Shown piece after piece: positions 1 through 8,396 of a stretch of DNA of 16,802 nt. The stretch is from Candidatus Collierbacteria bacterium CG_4_9_14_3_um_filter_43_16 (GTDB taxonomy: Bacteria; Patescibacteriota; Microgenomatia; UBA1400; MFAQ01): positions 1 to 16,802 of the forward strand of contig PFUC01000069.1 in assembly GCA_002789895.1 (NCBI GenBank). The letters are read 5' to 3'. The first letter of the stretch is position 1; every line of letters starts with the position of its first letter. Position numbers and translations under genes: made by a program. The notes under the pieces were generated by a model. The model did not search any database. It was given only the letters and a program-made list of their open reading frames with translations, and had not been told where the DNA came from.

Positions 1-933
1 TCAAAAGCCTTGAAGACCGTTAAAGGACACGAAGTACCTGGAGGTTTGGCAATGTGTGAAGTGGTAGGCGGGAAACTGGAGGCGGAGGAGAGCATGGTGG
101 TGAGTGGCGGAGGGGGGACGAATGTAGCGGTTGGCCTTCATAGAATGGGTGAGGCGGTGAAGATGATCTCCAGAATAGGAAAAGATAATCTGGGAGAATT
201 CATGATGATGCAATTTCAAAAAGAGGGGCTTGACCTGTCGATGTTGCAGAAGGGCAAGGGGAAAACGGGATTGTCGGTCGTATTAGTTTCGGTGGATGGT
301 GGCCGGTCGATTGTCACCTATCGGGGTGAAAGCGGCTTGATCGATGCAGGTGAAATAAATTGGGAAGAGGTAAAAAAAGCAGACTGGATCCAAGTATCAT
401 CGCTTGGTGGAGAAATGCAGTTTCTTGAGGACCTAATATTGTTTGCCTTTAATGAGGGAGTCAAAATAGGCTTTAATCCGGGAAGAAAAGAGCTTGACCA
501 AAAAGAGAGGCTGATGAAGATAATTCCCAAACTTGACTTTTTTAACGTCAATCGCATGGAAGCAAGCATTCTAACCGGGGTTGATTATGAAAATGAAAAA
601 GAAATAATGAAAAAGGTTGCAGACTTGGGAGCCAGGGTGATCGCGGTGACGGATGGAAAAAGAGGCGCAAGTGTAGTAGTAAACAGAACTTGGCTAAAAA
701 TGGACGCCTTTCCGGTAAGTTCGGTTGATGATACGGGGGCTGGGGATGCTTTTGTTTGTGGGATAGTAGCCGGCATTCTTCAGAACAAAAACCCTGAAGA
801 TTTTCTAAAGATGGGACTGGCCAACGGGGGGAGTCAGGTGATGAAGCTTGGAGCGAAGGATGGGTTGCTTTATAAGAGTGAGATGGAAAAATGGATGAGT
901 AAAAAGATTAAGATGGTCGAAGAGGTGATTTGA
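1..933 (+). CDS. PfkB-family carbohydrate/nucleoside kinase, 5'-truncated by the window edge
   Basis: The frame is open from base 1 to the TGA at 931-933, so the true start lies outside the window; the TTG at 10 is probably internal. The N-terminal glycine-rich motif GGGGTNVAVGLHRMG corresponds to the PfkB substrate-binding GGxGxN signature. The C-terminal signature DDTGAGDAF contains the catalytic base Asp at 745-747 and the anion-hole glycines. These ATP-dependent, cytosolic kinases phosphorylate ribose, fructose, adenosine or related substrates. Substrate-specifying residues cannot be read with confidence, so ribokinase, fructokinase and nucleoside kinase all remain possible. A D-2-hydroxyacid dehydrogenase gene follows on the same strand after a gap of about 160 bp, which suggests but does not prove a central-carbon context. 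The family call is firm; the substrate is unknown. Confidence 0.88.
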   Translation, partial: SKALKTVKGHEVPGGLAMCEVVGGKLEAEESMVVSGGGGTNVAVGLHRMGEAVKMISRIGKDNLGEFMMMQFQKEGLDLSMLQKGKGKTGLSVVLVSVDGGRSIVTYRGESGLIDAGEINWEEVKKADWIQVSSLGGEMQFLEDLILFAFNEGVKIGFNPGRKELDQKERLMKIIPKLDFFNVNRMEASILTGVDYENEKEIMKKVADLGARVIAVTDGKRGASVVVNRTWLKMDAFPVSSVDDTGAGDAFVCGIVAGILQNKNPEDFLKMGLANGGSQVMKLGAKDGLLYKSEMEKWMSKKIKMVEEVI

Positions 934-947
934 ATTTTTGAAAATCT

Positions 948-1124
948 CTACACCTCTCGCCCATATTTCTTTATGGAAACCACAATCCGCTCACCCTGTG
1001 GCTCCGGATAATTTCCCAAAGGAACATGGCCTACGGTGAATATTAAATTTTCAAATATATTGGGTGCACAAGATCTATTTGTGGTTAAATGAAGATATGC
1101 AAAAGCCGAAGATCTTTGTGACAC
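948..1124 (-). other. Gap between kinase and dehydrogenase with an unexplained antisense reading frame
   Basis: The intergenic DNA at 934-1096 has no obvious plus-strand gene. On the minus strand one frame is open from 1196 down to a TAG at 948-950. It has no ATG, but a GTG at 1124-1122 would give 58 residues ending in VVSIKKYGREV, with an internal GHVPLGNYPEPQGE. The composition looks protein-like, but the frame would overlap the first codons of the dehydrogenase antisense. A weak hairpin (CCACA...TGTGG, about 980-1003) lies in the same stretch. It could be a small gene, a gene remnant, a structured leader or chance. I do not recognise it. Confidence 0.2.
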
Positions 1125-2083
1125 ATGTGTTTCTGGGAAAATTCGTGGAGAAGCTACGAGAAAAATATGATGTAGTTGTTTGGCAAGGAAGAGATATTAG
1201 TAGAGAGGATTTGCTGGCCGGTGTTAAGGGAGCGACCGGAATCATTTCTCTTCTGACCGAAAAAATTGATGATGAGGTAATGGAGGCGGCAGGGCCGCAA
1301 CTCAGGGTGATAAGTAATTATGCGGTTGGTTTTGACAATATTGACGTACCGGCGGCCACTAAGAGAAAAATTTGTGTCACCAATACCCCCGGAGTACTGA
1401 CCGAGTCGGTGGCTGAACAGGTCATAGCCTTTACTTTGGCTTTGTATAGAAGAGTGGTGGAGGGAGATAGACTAATTCGATCGGGGAAGTACAAAGGATG
1501 GGAGCCGGACTTGCTTTTAGGGACCGGGGTGAAAGATAAGATAATGGGGATCGTGGGCCTTGGGCGGATCGGGCGATGGACAGCCAGAATGTCGAGTGCG
1601 TTAGGTATGAAGGTCATCTATTTCAATCGACATAGAGATGAAGAGTTTGAGGAAGAATATAGCATAGCGCACCACACCTTTGACCAGCTGTTGGAACAGG
1701 CCGATGTGGTTAGTTTGTCGGTACCGTTAACGAACGAAACGAGGCACATGGTGGGAGAGCGAGAATTGAAATTAATGAAGCCGACCGCCTTGTTGATTAA
1801 TACGGCAAGAGGACCAATTGTAGACCAAAACGTCCTAATAAAAGCGTTAAAAGAAAAATGGATCGCTGGAGCCGGTTTGGATGTTTTTGAGGATGAGGTA
1901 CATGTTCCTGAAGAGTTGCGCGCACTTTCCAACACAATTTTGACACCACACACGGCCTCGGCAACTATAGAAGCACGTATGGCTATGGCAAAAATTGTCG
2001 TAGAGAACATCGCCGATGCAATTGAGGGCAGACAGCCTTCGTGTCTCGTTAATCCTGATGTTTGGCAGCAAAAAACTGATTAA
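1097..2083 (+). CDS. D-2-hydroxyacid dehydrogenase (glyoxylate/hydroxypyruvate reductase-like)
   Basis: This 328-residue NAD(P)-dependent oxidoreductase interconverts a 2-keto acid and a D-2-hydroxy acid in the cytosol. The Rossmann motif GLGRIG is at residues 154-159. The catalytic triad is visible: Arg238 in NTARGPIVD, Glu267 in DVFEDEV and His285 in LTPHTAS. The E-to-H spacing of 18 is typical of the glyoxylate reductase/formate dehydrogenase branch. The usual Pro after the catalytic Glu is Val here. I chose the ATG at 1097 (MQKPKIFVTH) because family members begin this way; the in-frame GTG at 1064 adds 11 residues without a family match. Length matches GyaR-type enzymes (about 320-330 residues). 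A PGDH (SerA) or D-lactate dehydrogenase role is not excluded. Its stop is 1 nt before the next start, so the two are probably co-transcribed. Confidence 0.88.
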   Translation: MQKPKIFVTHVFLGKFVEKLREKYDVVVWQGRDISREDLLAGVKGATGIISLLTEKIDDEVMEAAGPQLRVISNYAVGFDNIDVPAATKRKICVTNTPGVLTESVAEQVIAFTLALYRRVVEGDRLIRSGKYKGWEPDLLLGTGVKDKIMGIVGLGRIGRWTARMSSALGMKVIYFNRHRDEEFEEEYSIAHHTFDQLLEQADVVSLSVPLTNETRHMVGERELKLMKPTALLINTARGPIVDQNVLIKALKEKWIAGAGLDVFEDEVHVPEELRALSNTILTPHTASATIEARMAMAKIVVENIADAIEGRQPSCLVNPDVWQQKTD

Positions 2084-2084
2084 T

Positions 2085-2369
2085 ATGAATGATGAAGAAA
2101 GACTGATGGAGGTGCCCTCCGATGAGGACGATAACACAGGAGACCATCCAAGCAAACGGGCGAAACGAAAAAAAACGAAGGAAGAAAGATCCGTGGACAG
2201 AAGAGTGGTGATGTGGACACTGTTGTTTATTTTAGGTATTACTTTGATTTTTTGGATGTGGCCGAGAATAAAAGAATATAATTTTAATTTACCCATGTTC
2301 AGAATAGATGTGCCGGAAAAGAATGCACCAAAAGTGGAATGGAAAAATTATGTTGAGTATAAGCTGTAA
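2085..2369 (+). CDS. Small single-span membrane protein, unknown function
   Basis: This 94-residue protein is not a family I recognise. The ATG at 2085 follows the dehydrogenase stop by 1 nt; upstream in-frame ATGs at 2016 and 2058 lie inside the dehydrogenase gene and are less likely. Residues 3-20 are acidic (DEERLMEVPSDEDD), residues 24-40 are strongly basic (KRAKRKKTKEER, then RR), and residues 41-59 form one hydrophobic span. About 35 residues follow. The basic patch before the span predicts a cytoplasmic N-terminus and an outside C-terminus. No signal-peptidase site is evident. It ends 49 bp from the converging PBP gene. The tight linkage suggests co-expression with the dehydrogenase, but no functional link can be inferred. 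Confidence 0.65.
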   Translation: MNDEERLMEVPSDEDDNTGDHPSKRAKRKKTKEERSVDRRVVMWTLLFILGITLIFWMWPRIKEYNFNLPMFRIDVPEKNAPKVEWKNYVEYKL

Positions 2370-2402
2370 CTACGAGGATGACAAAGTGAGATGAGGGATA
2401 CT

Positions 2403-2429
2403 AGAGAACTTAGAGGATTTAGGGGGAGG
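2403..2429. repeat. Degenerate 9-bp tandem repeat at converging gene ends
   Basis: Three consecutive purine-rich 9-mers are seen: AGAGAACTT, AGAGGATTT and AGGGGGAGG. The first two match at 7 of 9 positions. The array sits between the small membrane protein gene and the PBP gene and covers the PBP stop codon at 2419-2421. It does not form a hairpin and has no T-tract, so it does not look like an intrinsic terminator. Chance low complexity is possible. Confidence 0.3.
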
Positions 2430-4698
2430 GGGAGTTTTGAGGTGATGGGCTAGAATGAAGACGGCGTTCGATATCTGCTGGATCACAAGCTGTCTTGGGT
2501 TCTGATCCTTTGATAAAATAATCAATTCGAGTGGGGCATCCAGTACAGGTAAGGGTACCGGTAAGAAGACAAATCGGAACCTTGATGAGATCATCGGGTT
2601 GGGTAAGATTATTTGGCTCTTGGTTGGTGGTTAGTATCTGATAAAATATTTTAGCCCAGATAGGGGAGGCTCCGGTGATACCAGAAGCAATTTGAGACAT
2701 GGGAGTATTGTCGTTGTTGCCGACCCATGTGGCCACAAGAAAATTTTGAGAATAGCCGATGGTCCAATTATCTTTCAGGTCATTGCTGGTACCGGTTTTA
2801 ACAGACACTTTGGCATTTTTTATATTTAATATTGAATTAGTACCGAAGGCCGGACTTCTAGCTGAATTGTCATTAAGGATGTCAGAGATAAGGTAAGCGG
2901 TGGCGGCGGATATGGATTTCTTTGGATTACAACTACTGTCTTCGGCGTTGGCCGTGGAATTCTCGGCGATGCTTTTGATATAGGATGGACAACTGGAAAG
3001 ACGGAGACTTTTACCGTCTGGTTTTTCAATTTTTAGGATAGTGTGAAGAGGAGTACTGATTCCTTGATTAGCAAAAGCAGAGTAAGCCGTGGCTAAATCG
3101 ACCATTCTGACTTCCAGACTGCCAAGGGCCATGGAAAGTCCGAAGCGGGAAGAATCTGTCCAGCTGGTGATGCCAAGCTTCTGAGCAAAAACAGCAAAGT
3201 TGGCGGGACCATTTTTGGCTAAAAGTAAAACCGAAGGGATATTATAAGAGCTGGCTAAGGCTTGTCTCAAGGTGATGGTGCCGTGAAATTTTCCGTCATA
3301 GTTTTTGGGTGTCCAAGACTCTTGACCTGATAGATGAAAAGTAATTGGCCGATCTTCGATTGTGGTCGCCGGCCCATTACCGTTTTCAAAAGACAAGGCG
3401 TAATTGAGCGGTTTGATAGAACTGCCTGGTTGTCTAAGTGACGTGGTGAGGTTAACTTGGCCATTTTGTTTTAGGTTAAAATAATCAGTTGAGCCGACCA
3501 TAGCTAAAACATCACCGTTTTTTGGATTGGTGACTAGAGCTGAGCCGTTACCGACGTGTAGTGCTTTTAACTTCCCTACTTCTTCAGTTACAATTTTTTG
3601 AACCTGGTTTTGGAGTTTTAAATCGAGTGTGGTATAGACTTTGAGGCCTCCTTGCGTGACTTCATTTTCTCCCAATTGGTCAACGAGGAGATTCTTGATC
3701 AACATGACAAAATGAGGTGCCTTGATTTCAATTTTGGCAGATTGAAAATTTAAAGATTCGGACAACGACTGGGATAGCTCTGTTTCGGAAATAAAACCGT
3801 CTTGATACATCTGTTTAAGAACCCATTGTTGTCTCGAAATAGCCAATTCCGGTTGGGCTCCAAATGGGGAATATTTGCTAGGGGCTCTGGTTAGTCCCGC
3901 AAGATAGGCTGCCTGGGCGAGATCTAGATCTTTGGCATCTGTATCAAAATATTGGCGGGCAGCCTCTTGAATTCCGTAGGCTGGCCCCCCAAAACTTATT
4001 TGATTAAGATACATTTCGAAAATTTTATCTTTGGAAAAAAGATGTTCGGTTTCGACTGCCAGAATGATTTCTTTTATCTTTCTGGTTATAGTTTTCTCCG
4101 GAGTTAATACGGTGTTTTTGACGAGTTGTTGGGTAATGGTCGAACCCCCCTCCAGCTTGTCAGCAAACAGGTTTTTGTAGACAGCTCTGATGAGTCCAGT
4201 AAGAGAGAAACCTTTATGTGAATAGAAATCTTTATCTTCGGCAGAAAGAAATGCGTCCTTGACAAATTTTGGAAGTGAATCGAGTCTGATGAGAGTCCTG
4301 TTTTCATCTTTGTAGATCTTGTACAAAACGATGCCGTTTCGATCAAGTATTTGAGTAGTTAGTTTTGATGGATATTGTGTGAGTGACCTGGGATCAGGTA
4401 GATTATAAAATATTTCTAGGTAAATCAGAAATAACAAACCGAACAATGACAGAAGAAAGATAATGTACCTAAAATTGATTTTGGGGCAAAATAGATTAAA
4501 GTGAAATGGGGATAGGCGGATGACCGAAATCGAAAAGTGAAAGGCTGGTTTTTTAATGGAAGCTATTTTGGAGATGAGATGATCAAAACTAAGGAGGAAA
4601 AAACCGATTAAAGAAATTAGGAAGATTAAGAAATTGAAGACAGGACGACCCAAGACGATGAGGAAGTTATTTGATTGAGCCTCTTTCTTGATTACCAT
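2419..4698 (-). CDS. Class A penicillin-binding protein (transglycosylase/transpeptidase), paralog 1
   Basis: This 759-residue bifunctional peptidoglycan synthase polymerises lipid II and crosslinks stem peptides outside the membrane. The GT51 domain (about 105-290) has EDKDFYSHKG with catalytic Glu154, GGSTITQQLVKN at 184-195, RKIKE at 206-210 and an MYLNQISFG motif. The transpeptidase domain has SSIK (nucleophile Ser426, Lys429), SYN (484-486) and KTGT (634-637). The C-terminal tail has a Cys-rich CxxxG...C pattern common in these enzymes. The N-terminus is odd: there are two hydrophobic spans (about 16-37 and 77-98) rather than one, which would place the extreme N-terminus outside. The start at 4698 has no Shine-Dalgarno. 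It is the last gene of a minus-strand cassette, 69 bp after the GH18 gene, and is clearly paralogous to the gene at 5975-8341. Confidence 0.95.
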   Translation of the reverse strand: MVIKKEAQSNNFLIVLGRPVFNFLIFLISLIGFFLLSFDHLISKIASIKKPAFHFSISVIRLSPFHFNLFCPKINFRYIIFLLSLFGLLFLIYLEIFYNLPDPRSLTQYPSKLTTQILDRNGIVLYKIYKDENRTLIRLDSLPKFVKDAFLSAEDKDFYSHKGFSLTGLIRAVYKNLFADKLEGGSTITQQLVKNTVLTPEKTITRKIKEIILAVETEHLFSKDKIFEMYLNQISFGGPAYGIQEAARQYFDTDAKDLDLAQAAYLAGLTRAPSKYSPFGAQPELAISRQQWVLKQMYQDGFISETELSQSLSESLNFQSAKIEIKAPHFVMLIKNLLVDQLGENEVTQGGLKVYTTLDLKLQNQVQKIVTEEVGKLKALHVGNGSALVTNPKNGDVLAMVGSTDYFNLKQNGQVNLTTSLRQPGSSIKPLNYALSFENGNGPATTIEDRPITFHLSGQESWTPKNYDGKFHGTITLRQALASSYNIPSVLLLAKNGPANFAVFAQKLGITSWTDSSRFGLSMALGSLEVRMVDLATAYSAFANQGISTPLHTILKIEKPDGKSLRLSSCPSYIKSIAENSTANAEDSSCNPKKSISAATAYLISDILNDNSARSPAFGTNSILNIKNAKVSVKTGTSNDLKDNWTIGYSQNFLVATWVGNNDNTPMSQIASGITGASPIWAKIFYQILTTNQEPNNLTQPDDLIKVPICLLTGTLTCTGCPTRIDYFIKGSEPKTACDPADIERRLHSSPSPQNSPSP

Positions 4699-4767
4699 GG
4701 GTCGATATTTTTTTGGGAAATGGGGCAGTTTGAATGCTTCAATTGTAAATCCAGAATAGAAAAAAGA

Positions 4768-5985
4768 CTAGGGGGTAGAGAAATCTTTAATTGGTTGCCA
4801 AAGGTCATCGTATGGCGTCTCGTAGCCAAGAGCCCAAATGGCAATACCACCAAGATTGGCTGATTTGACGAACTTGATTTTTTGTTCGAGAGATTGAGAA
4901 TTTTCAAATTGAATTTGGTAAATCTTATCGTCTTTTGTATAGGTAATATAAGGACTAAGAGAAACACTTGACCACTTAGCGGACAGAGAGGAAACTTCCG
5001 GATTGGAAAAAAGACCCTGAATTCTTTGATAGCTGGCCAAGATACCGGTCTTAGGATAGGTATTGGCAAGATAGTCCGCGCTCGAAGTTTGCCATTCATA
5101 TCCGTAAAAAGGAATACCAAGCAGAATTTTATCTGATGGTAAAACTTTGGTGATTTGAGAAATGTGAGTAAGGATGTCCTGTTCTAGACAAGGAGAGTTG
5201 GGTGGAGTTGAGGAGTTGCATTTTCCGGTAATTGGGGCGATTGGACCAGATTGAGTGGAGTTTTTTCGATAATAATCATAAGTCATGACAATAAAATGGT
5301 CGACAGTTTGATTGAGATTGAGGAGATCCCAGAGACGATATTTTTCGGCAGTGTCGGCAAAAATATCGACATCAACTTGACATTTTGGATTGATGATTGA
5401 GCAGGATTTTTTGAGGTTTCTGATAAACAGGGTGAATGCGTCTCGAACAGCTTGGTCTGGTTCGCCAACATATTCGAAATCAATGTTGATATTGTCGAAC
5501 TTATTGTTTTGGTAGACTTCTAAGATCGATTCAATGGCGACGGAGGATGTTTCCTGGCTGGTGAGGAGGGAATTAATTAACTCAGGCTCCATCGCGGTAA
5601 CAGTGATGACACTTTTCTGCCCCAGAAGCTTGGTTTGATAATGAAGTTTGTTAAAAGAACTAGATTGAAGTTTGTTCCAACCTGGCTCTTGTTCTTTTTT
5701 CGAATTTATCTTGTTAATAGTACCGTCGGGATTGAGATCAATAGCAAAATAGGCAAAATGAGTAAGCAAACTAATGTTAAGTTTATCTGCTAATTTAAGA
5801 TTCCAGTAGGGGAAAAAACCGTAGACAATTTTATTCGATTTTGAGGAGGGCGTATTACCCGTGAGTGCCTCAATCATGGCAACTGGACTAATCAGGGGAA
5901 GGGTGTTGCGCCAAATTGCGTAGGCTGTGATACTACTAAAGATAAGACCAAGTATCAAAAAGAGGCGACTAATTTTACGGAGCAT
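4768..5985 (-). CDS. GH18-family glycosidase, membrane-anchored or secreted (probable peptidoglycan or chitin hydrolase)
   Basis: This 405-residue protein starts with RK then a hydrophobic segment (about 7-25), which is a signal peptide or membrane anchor. The rest is a GH18 barrel. The catalytic stretch DNINIDFEY spans residues 164-172 with acid/base Glu171 and Asp169. The second Asp of canonical DxxDxDxE is Asn167, as in the NIDFE form typical of YaaH/SleL-type cell-wall hydrolases. Other GH18 marks are MTYDYYRKNS, LGIPFYGYEW and GGIAIWALGYE. I chose the ATG at 5985, which overlaps the upstream PBP gene by 11 nt and puts the signal segment at the N-terminus; the 40 residues upstream in frame do not look native. 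It lies between two PBP genes, so a glycan-strand cleaving role in wall growth is inferred. No LysM domain is present. Chitinase activity is an alternative. Confidence 0.88.
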   Translation of the reverse strand: MLRKISRLFLILGLIFSSITAYAIWRNTLPLISPVAMIEALTGNTPSSKSNKIVYGFFPYWNLKLADKLNISLLTHFAYFAIDLNPDGTINKINSKKEQEPGWNKLQSSSFNKLHYQTKLLGQKSVITVTAMEPELINSLLTSQETSSVAIESILEVYQNNKFDNINIDFEYVGEPDQAVRDAFTLFIRNLKKSCSIINPKCQVDVDIFADTAEKYRLWDLLNLNQTVDHFIVMTYDYYRKNSTQSGPIAPITGKCNSSTPPNSPCLEQDILTHISQITKVLPSDKILLGIPFYGYEWQTSSADYLANTYPKTGILASYQRIQGLFSNPEVSSLSAKWSSVSLSPYITYTKDDKIYQIQFENSQSLEQKIKFVKSANLGGIAIWALGYETPYDDLWQPIKDFSTP

Positions 5986-8341
5986 TAGTTGGGGTGAGAA
6001 CCGGCATGTAGTTATAAGGTGTGATGATCCGGTGCTGAAATTTTGAGTAATCGATTGTAGTAAGAGGCCATTGAATATGTCCCTTGTCATCAACAGGGTA
6101 AGCACAATCTAAACAAAAATCTTGAGTAAAGGGGTCAGAAACAATAGTATGTTCTTCTAAATCGCGATCAATGGTTTCGTCTCCCGGGAAAATGGGATAT
6201 TTATCTGACCGTCTTAGCCAAATTTGTTTTCTGGTTGGATAACTGGTTTGGCTCAGTGGCAAAATACCATTAATAAAATACTCAGAGTGTGATTCACACT
6301 GGTTCTCTTGTTGGGCTAGAAAACCAGTGAGGTTACAAACTTGGTAATTGGTAACATCTTCTGGCTTGGACAAGGGTTTATCTTTGACATTTTGGAGTAC
6401 CTTTTTCATGATGGTGTTCCAGATGGGGGAAGCTCCCGTAACGCCGGAAGCAACATAGCTCATGGATGTATTGTCGTTGTTGCCTACCCAAGTGACGGTT
6501 AGGAAATCTGGGTTGTAACCAATTGTCCAGTTATCCTTAAGATCGTTGGTGGTGCCGGTTTTGACTGCGACAGTGTGTCCTGGAATAACCAGTTTACTAT
6601 TGGTACCGAAGGCAGCAGAACGAGCATTGTTGTCGGCCAAGATATCCGAGATGAGGAAGGTTACCTCTAAAGGTAAAGTCACCTTAGGATCTCCTGGTGA
6701 TGAGATGGCTGTGGATGTTTGCGATTTCCAAAAATCTAGCCACTTCGTGGGCATAACAGAAACAAGATTGGCCATTTTTTCAGGCTGATATTCTTCTAAA
6801 ATTTGTCCGTTGTAGGTTTCGACTTTGAGAACGGAAACTAAGGGGACAGTTACTCCCTGGTTTGCAAATGTACCAAAAGCTTTGGCCATATCGTACATGG
6901 TAACTTCACCTCCACCTAGGGTAAGAGAGAGACCATATCGGCTTTGATCCTTCCATGAAGAGATTCCCATTGCTGAGGCGGTGGCAATAAAGGAGTCGAG
7001 ACCATTTAGGGCCAGCATTTTGACAGCCGGGATATTAAGCGAGTTGGCAAGTGAAAGCCTCATTGATACCGGGCCGCGAAAGGTGTTATCGTAATTTTTA
7101 GGACAATATTGCTTCTGACCAGAGACGTTGAAACAGGTGGGAACGTCTAAATATGAGGTACTGGTAGGCCAACCATTGAGTAATCCTGTGGCATAATTAA
7201 TGGGTTTGATGGAAGAGCCCGGTTGACGAAGTGAGGTGACGACGTTTACTTGTCCGTCAATGGTGTCATCATAGTAATCTTTAGACCCGATAAGGGCTAA
7301 TATTTCACCTGTATTGGGGTGAGTGACTAAAGCGGCACCGTTACTGACTTTAAGTTTAGCTATTCTACTCATTTCGGCAGACAATGACGCTTGGGCATAG
7401 TTTTGTAGGTCAAGGTCGAGTGTAGTAGTGACCCTTAATCCCCCGAGATTGACTTTATCCTCACCGTATTTTTGAACCAAATCATCCCGTACCATAAGGG
7501 AGAAATGAGGAGCATTGATGGAAATATTTTTTTTGGAAAAAAGCAATTTTTCACTTTTGGCAATGTCAGCTTCTTCTTTAGAAATGTAACCATCTTCCAA
7601 CATCCGACGAAGAACCTCTGCCTGACGATTGATGGCTAGCTCTGGATTGGCTCCGAAGGGAGAGTATCGGGTGGGAGACTGAGGAAGTCCAGCAAGCAAA
7701 GCAGACTGGGCAAGGTCTAAATCTTTGGCTGATCTACCAAAATAGGTTTGAGAGGCTGTTTCGATACCGTAGATGGTTCCTCCATAAGGAGCGTGATTCA
7801 AATACAATTCGAGAATCTGATCTTTGGTGTAATAGAATTCGGTGGCCAGAGCCAGAATGGCCTCTTTGATTTTTCGAGTAATAGTTCGGCTTGGGTCTGA
7901 GAGGAGCGAGTTTTTGACGAGCTGCTGAGTGATAGTGGATCCTCCTTCAAGTCGTTTACCCCTGAGGGTATTAAAAGCGGCACGGAGAATACCAATAGTA
8001 TCAAGACCATGGTGCCGATAGAAGTTTTTATCTTCAATCGAGATAGTAGCTTTCTTAACAAAGTTGGGAATGTTGCTAGAAGCTATAGGTGTTCTCCGAT
8101 ATTCCGAATATACCTCATAAAGAAGCTTGCCGTTGCGATCAAGGATTTTGGTGCTGACCGGGGCAGGTGTTTTGACAAGCTTAGCCGGACTGGGTACGTC
8201 TTTAAGGAGAACAAAAAGGGATATTAAAAAAAATCCAGTTATGATTAATAGAATTTGTATCAAGGTGAGGCGCCGATGGCCAATAACTCTGAGATTGCTT
8301 TTTTCGATGGAGTGAAGGATTTCTTTTCTACTAACCAACAT
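5975..8341 (-). CDS. Class A penicillin-binding protein, paralog 2
   Basis: This 788-residue bifunctional peptidoglycan synthase has a single membrane span at about 25-46. The GT51 motifs are EDKNFYRHHG with Glu103, GGSTITQQLVKN (133-144) and RKIKE (156-160). Transpeptidase motifs are SSIK (Ser376/Lys379), SLN (434-436) and KTGT (594-597). It shares long near-identical blocks with the 2419-4698 paralog, such as TSLRQPGSSIKP and NDLKDNWTIGY. It has an extra C-terminal tail of roughly 90 residues rich in Asp, Pro and Tyr, with a CLDC pair. I chose the ATG at 8341 over the TTG at 8374 because a TATAAT box lies between them; no Shine-Dalgarno is present. It is the first gene of the minus-strand cassette, and its end overlaps the GH18 start by 11 nt, which suggests translational coupling. 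Confidence 0.95.
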   Translation of the reverse strand: MLVSRKEILHSIEKSNLRVIGHRRLTLIQILLIITGFFLISLFVLLKDVPSPAKLVKTPAPVSTKILDRNGKLLYEVYSEYRRTPIASSNIPNFVKKATISIEDKNFYRHHGLDTIGILRAAFNTLRGKRLEGGSTITQQLVKNSLLSDPSRTITRKIKEAILALATEFYYTKDQILELYLNHAPYGGTIYGIETASQTYFGRSAKDLDLAQSALLAGLPQSPTRYSPFGANPELAINRQAEVLRRMLEDGYISKEEADIAKSEKLLFSKKNISINAPHFSLMVRDDLVQKYGEDKVNLGGLRVTTTLDLDLQNYAQASLSAEMSRIAKLKVSNGAALVTHPNTGEILALIGSKDYYDDTIDGQVNVVTSLRQPGSSIKPINYATGLLNGWPTSTSYLDVPTCFNVSGQKQYCPKNYDNTFRGPVSMRLSLANSLNIPAVKMLALNGLDSFIATASAMGISSWKDQSRYGLSLTLGGGEVTMYDMAKAFGTFANQGVTVPLVSVLKVETYNGQILEEYQPEKMANLVSVMPTKWLDFWKSQTSTAISSPGDPKVTLPLEVTFLISDILADNNARSAAFGTNSKLVIPGHTVAVKTGTTNDLKDNWTIGYNPDFLTVTWVGNNDNTSMSYVASGVTGASPIWNTIMKKVLQNVKDKPLSKPEDVTNYQVCNLTGFLAQQENQCESHSEYFINGILPLSQTSYPTRKQIWLRRSDKYPIFPGDETIDRDLEEHTIVSDPFTQDFCLDCAYPVDDKGHIQWPLTTIDYSKFQHRIITPYNYMPVLTPTNAP

Positions 8342-8350
8342 GGTGGTTAC

Positions 8351-8356
8351 ATTATA
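8351..8356 (-). promoter_or_regulatory. TATAAT -10 box for the PBP-GH18-PBP cassette
   Basis: The minus strand reads a perfect TATAAT here, 9 nt before the ATG at 8341. With a standard 6-7 nt discriminator the transcript would start about 2-3 nt before the ATG, making it nearly leaderless. No good -35 hexamer and no TGn extension is visible, so the promoter call rests on the -10 alone. Confidence 0.5.
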
Positions 8357-8363
8357 CCCGCCT

Positions 8364-8390
8364 TTGGCAGGCAAGTCCGTATGGTACCAT
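8364..8390 (+). promoter_or_regulatory. Possible divergent promoter for the CPBP-like gene
   Basis: The plus strand has TTGGCA (8364-8369) and TACCAT (8385-8390) separated by 15 nt, which is a short spacer. The -10 ends 6 nt before the GTG at 8397, so the message would start at or next to the start codon. TATGGT at 8380-8385 is an alternative -10. The perfect palindrome ATGGTACCAT spans 8381-8390 and could be an operator or chance. The site interleaves with the opposing PBP promoter. Confidence 0.3.
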
Positions 8391-8396
8391 TTAATT

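Noticed and set aside
4675..4863. Plus-strand 62-residue frame over the PBP/GH18 junction
   Set aside because: It overlaps coding DNA of two well-supported genes on the other strand and has no family marks.
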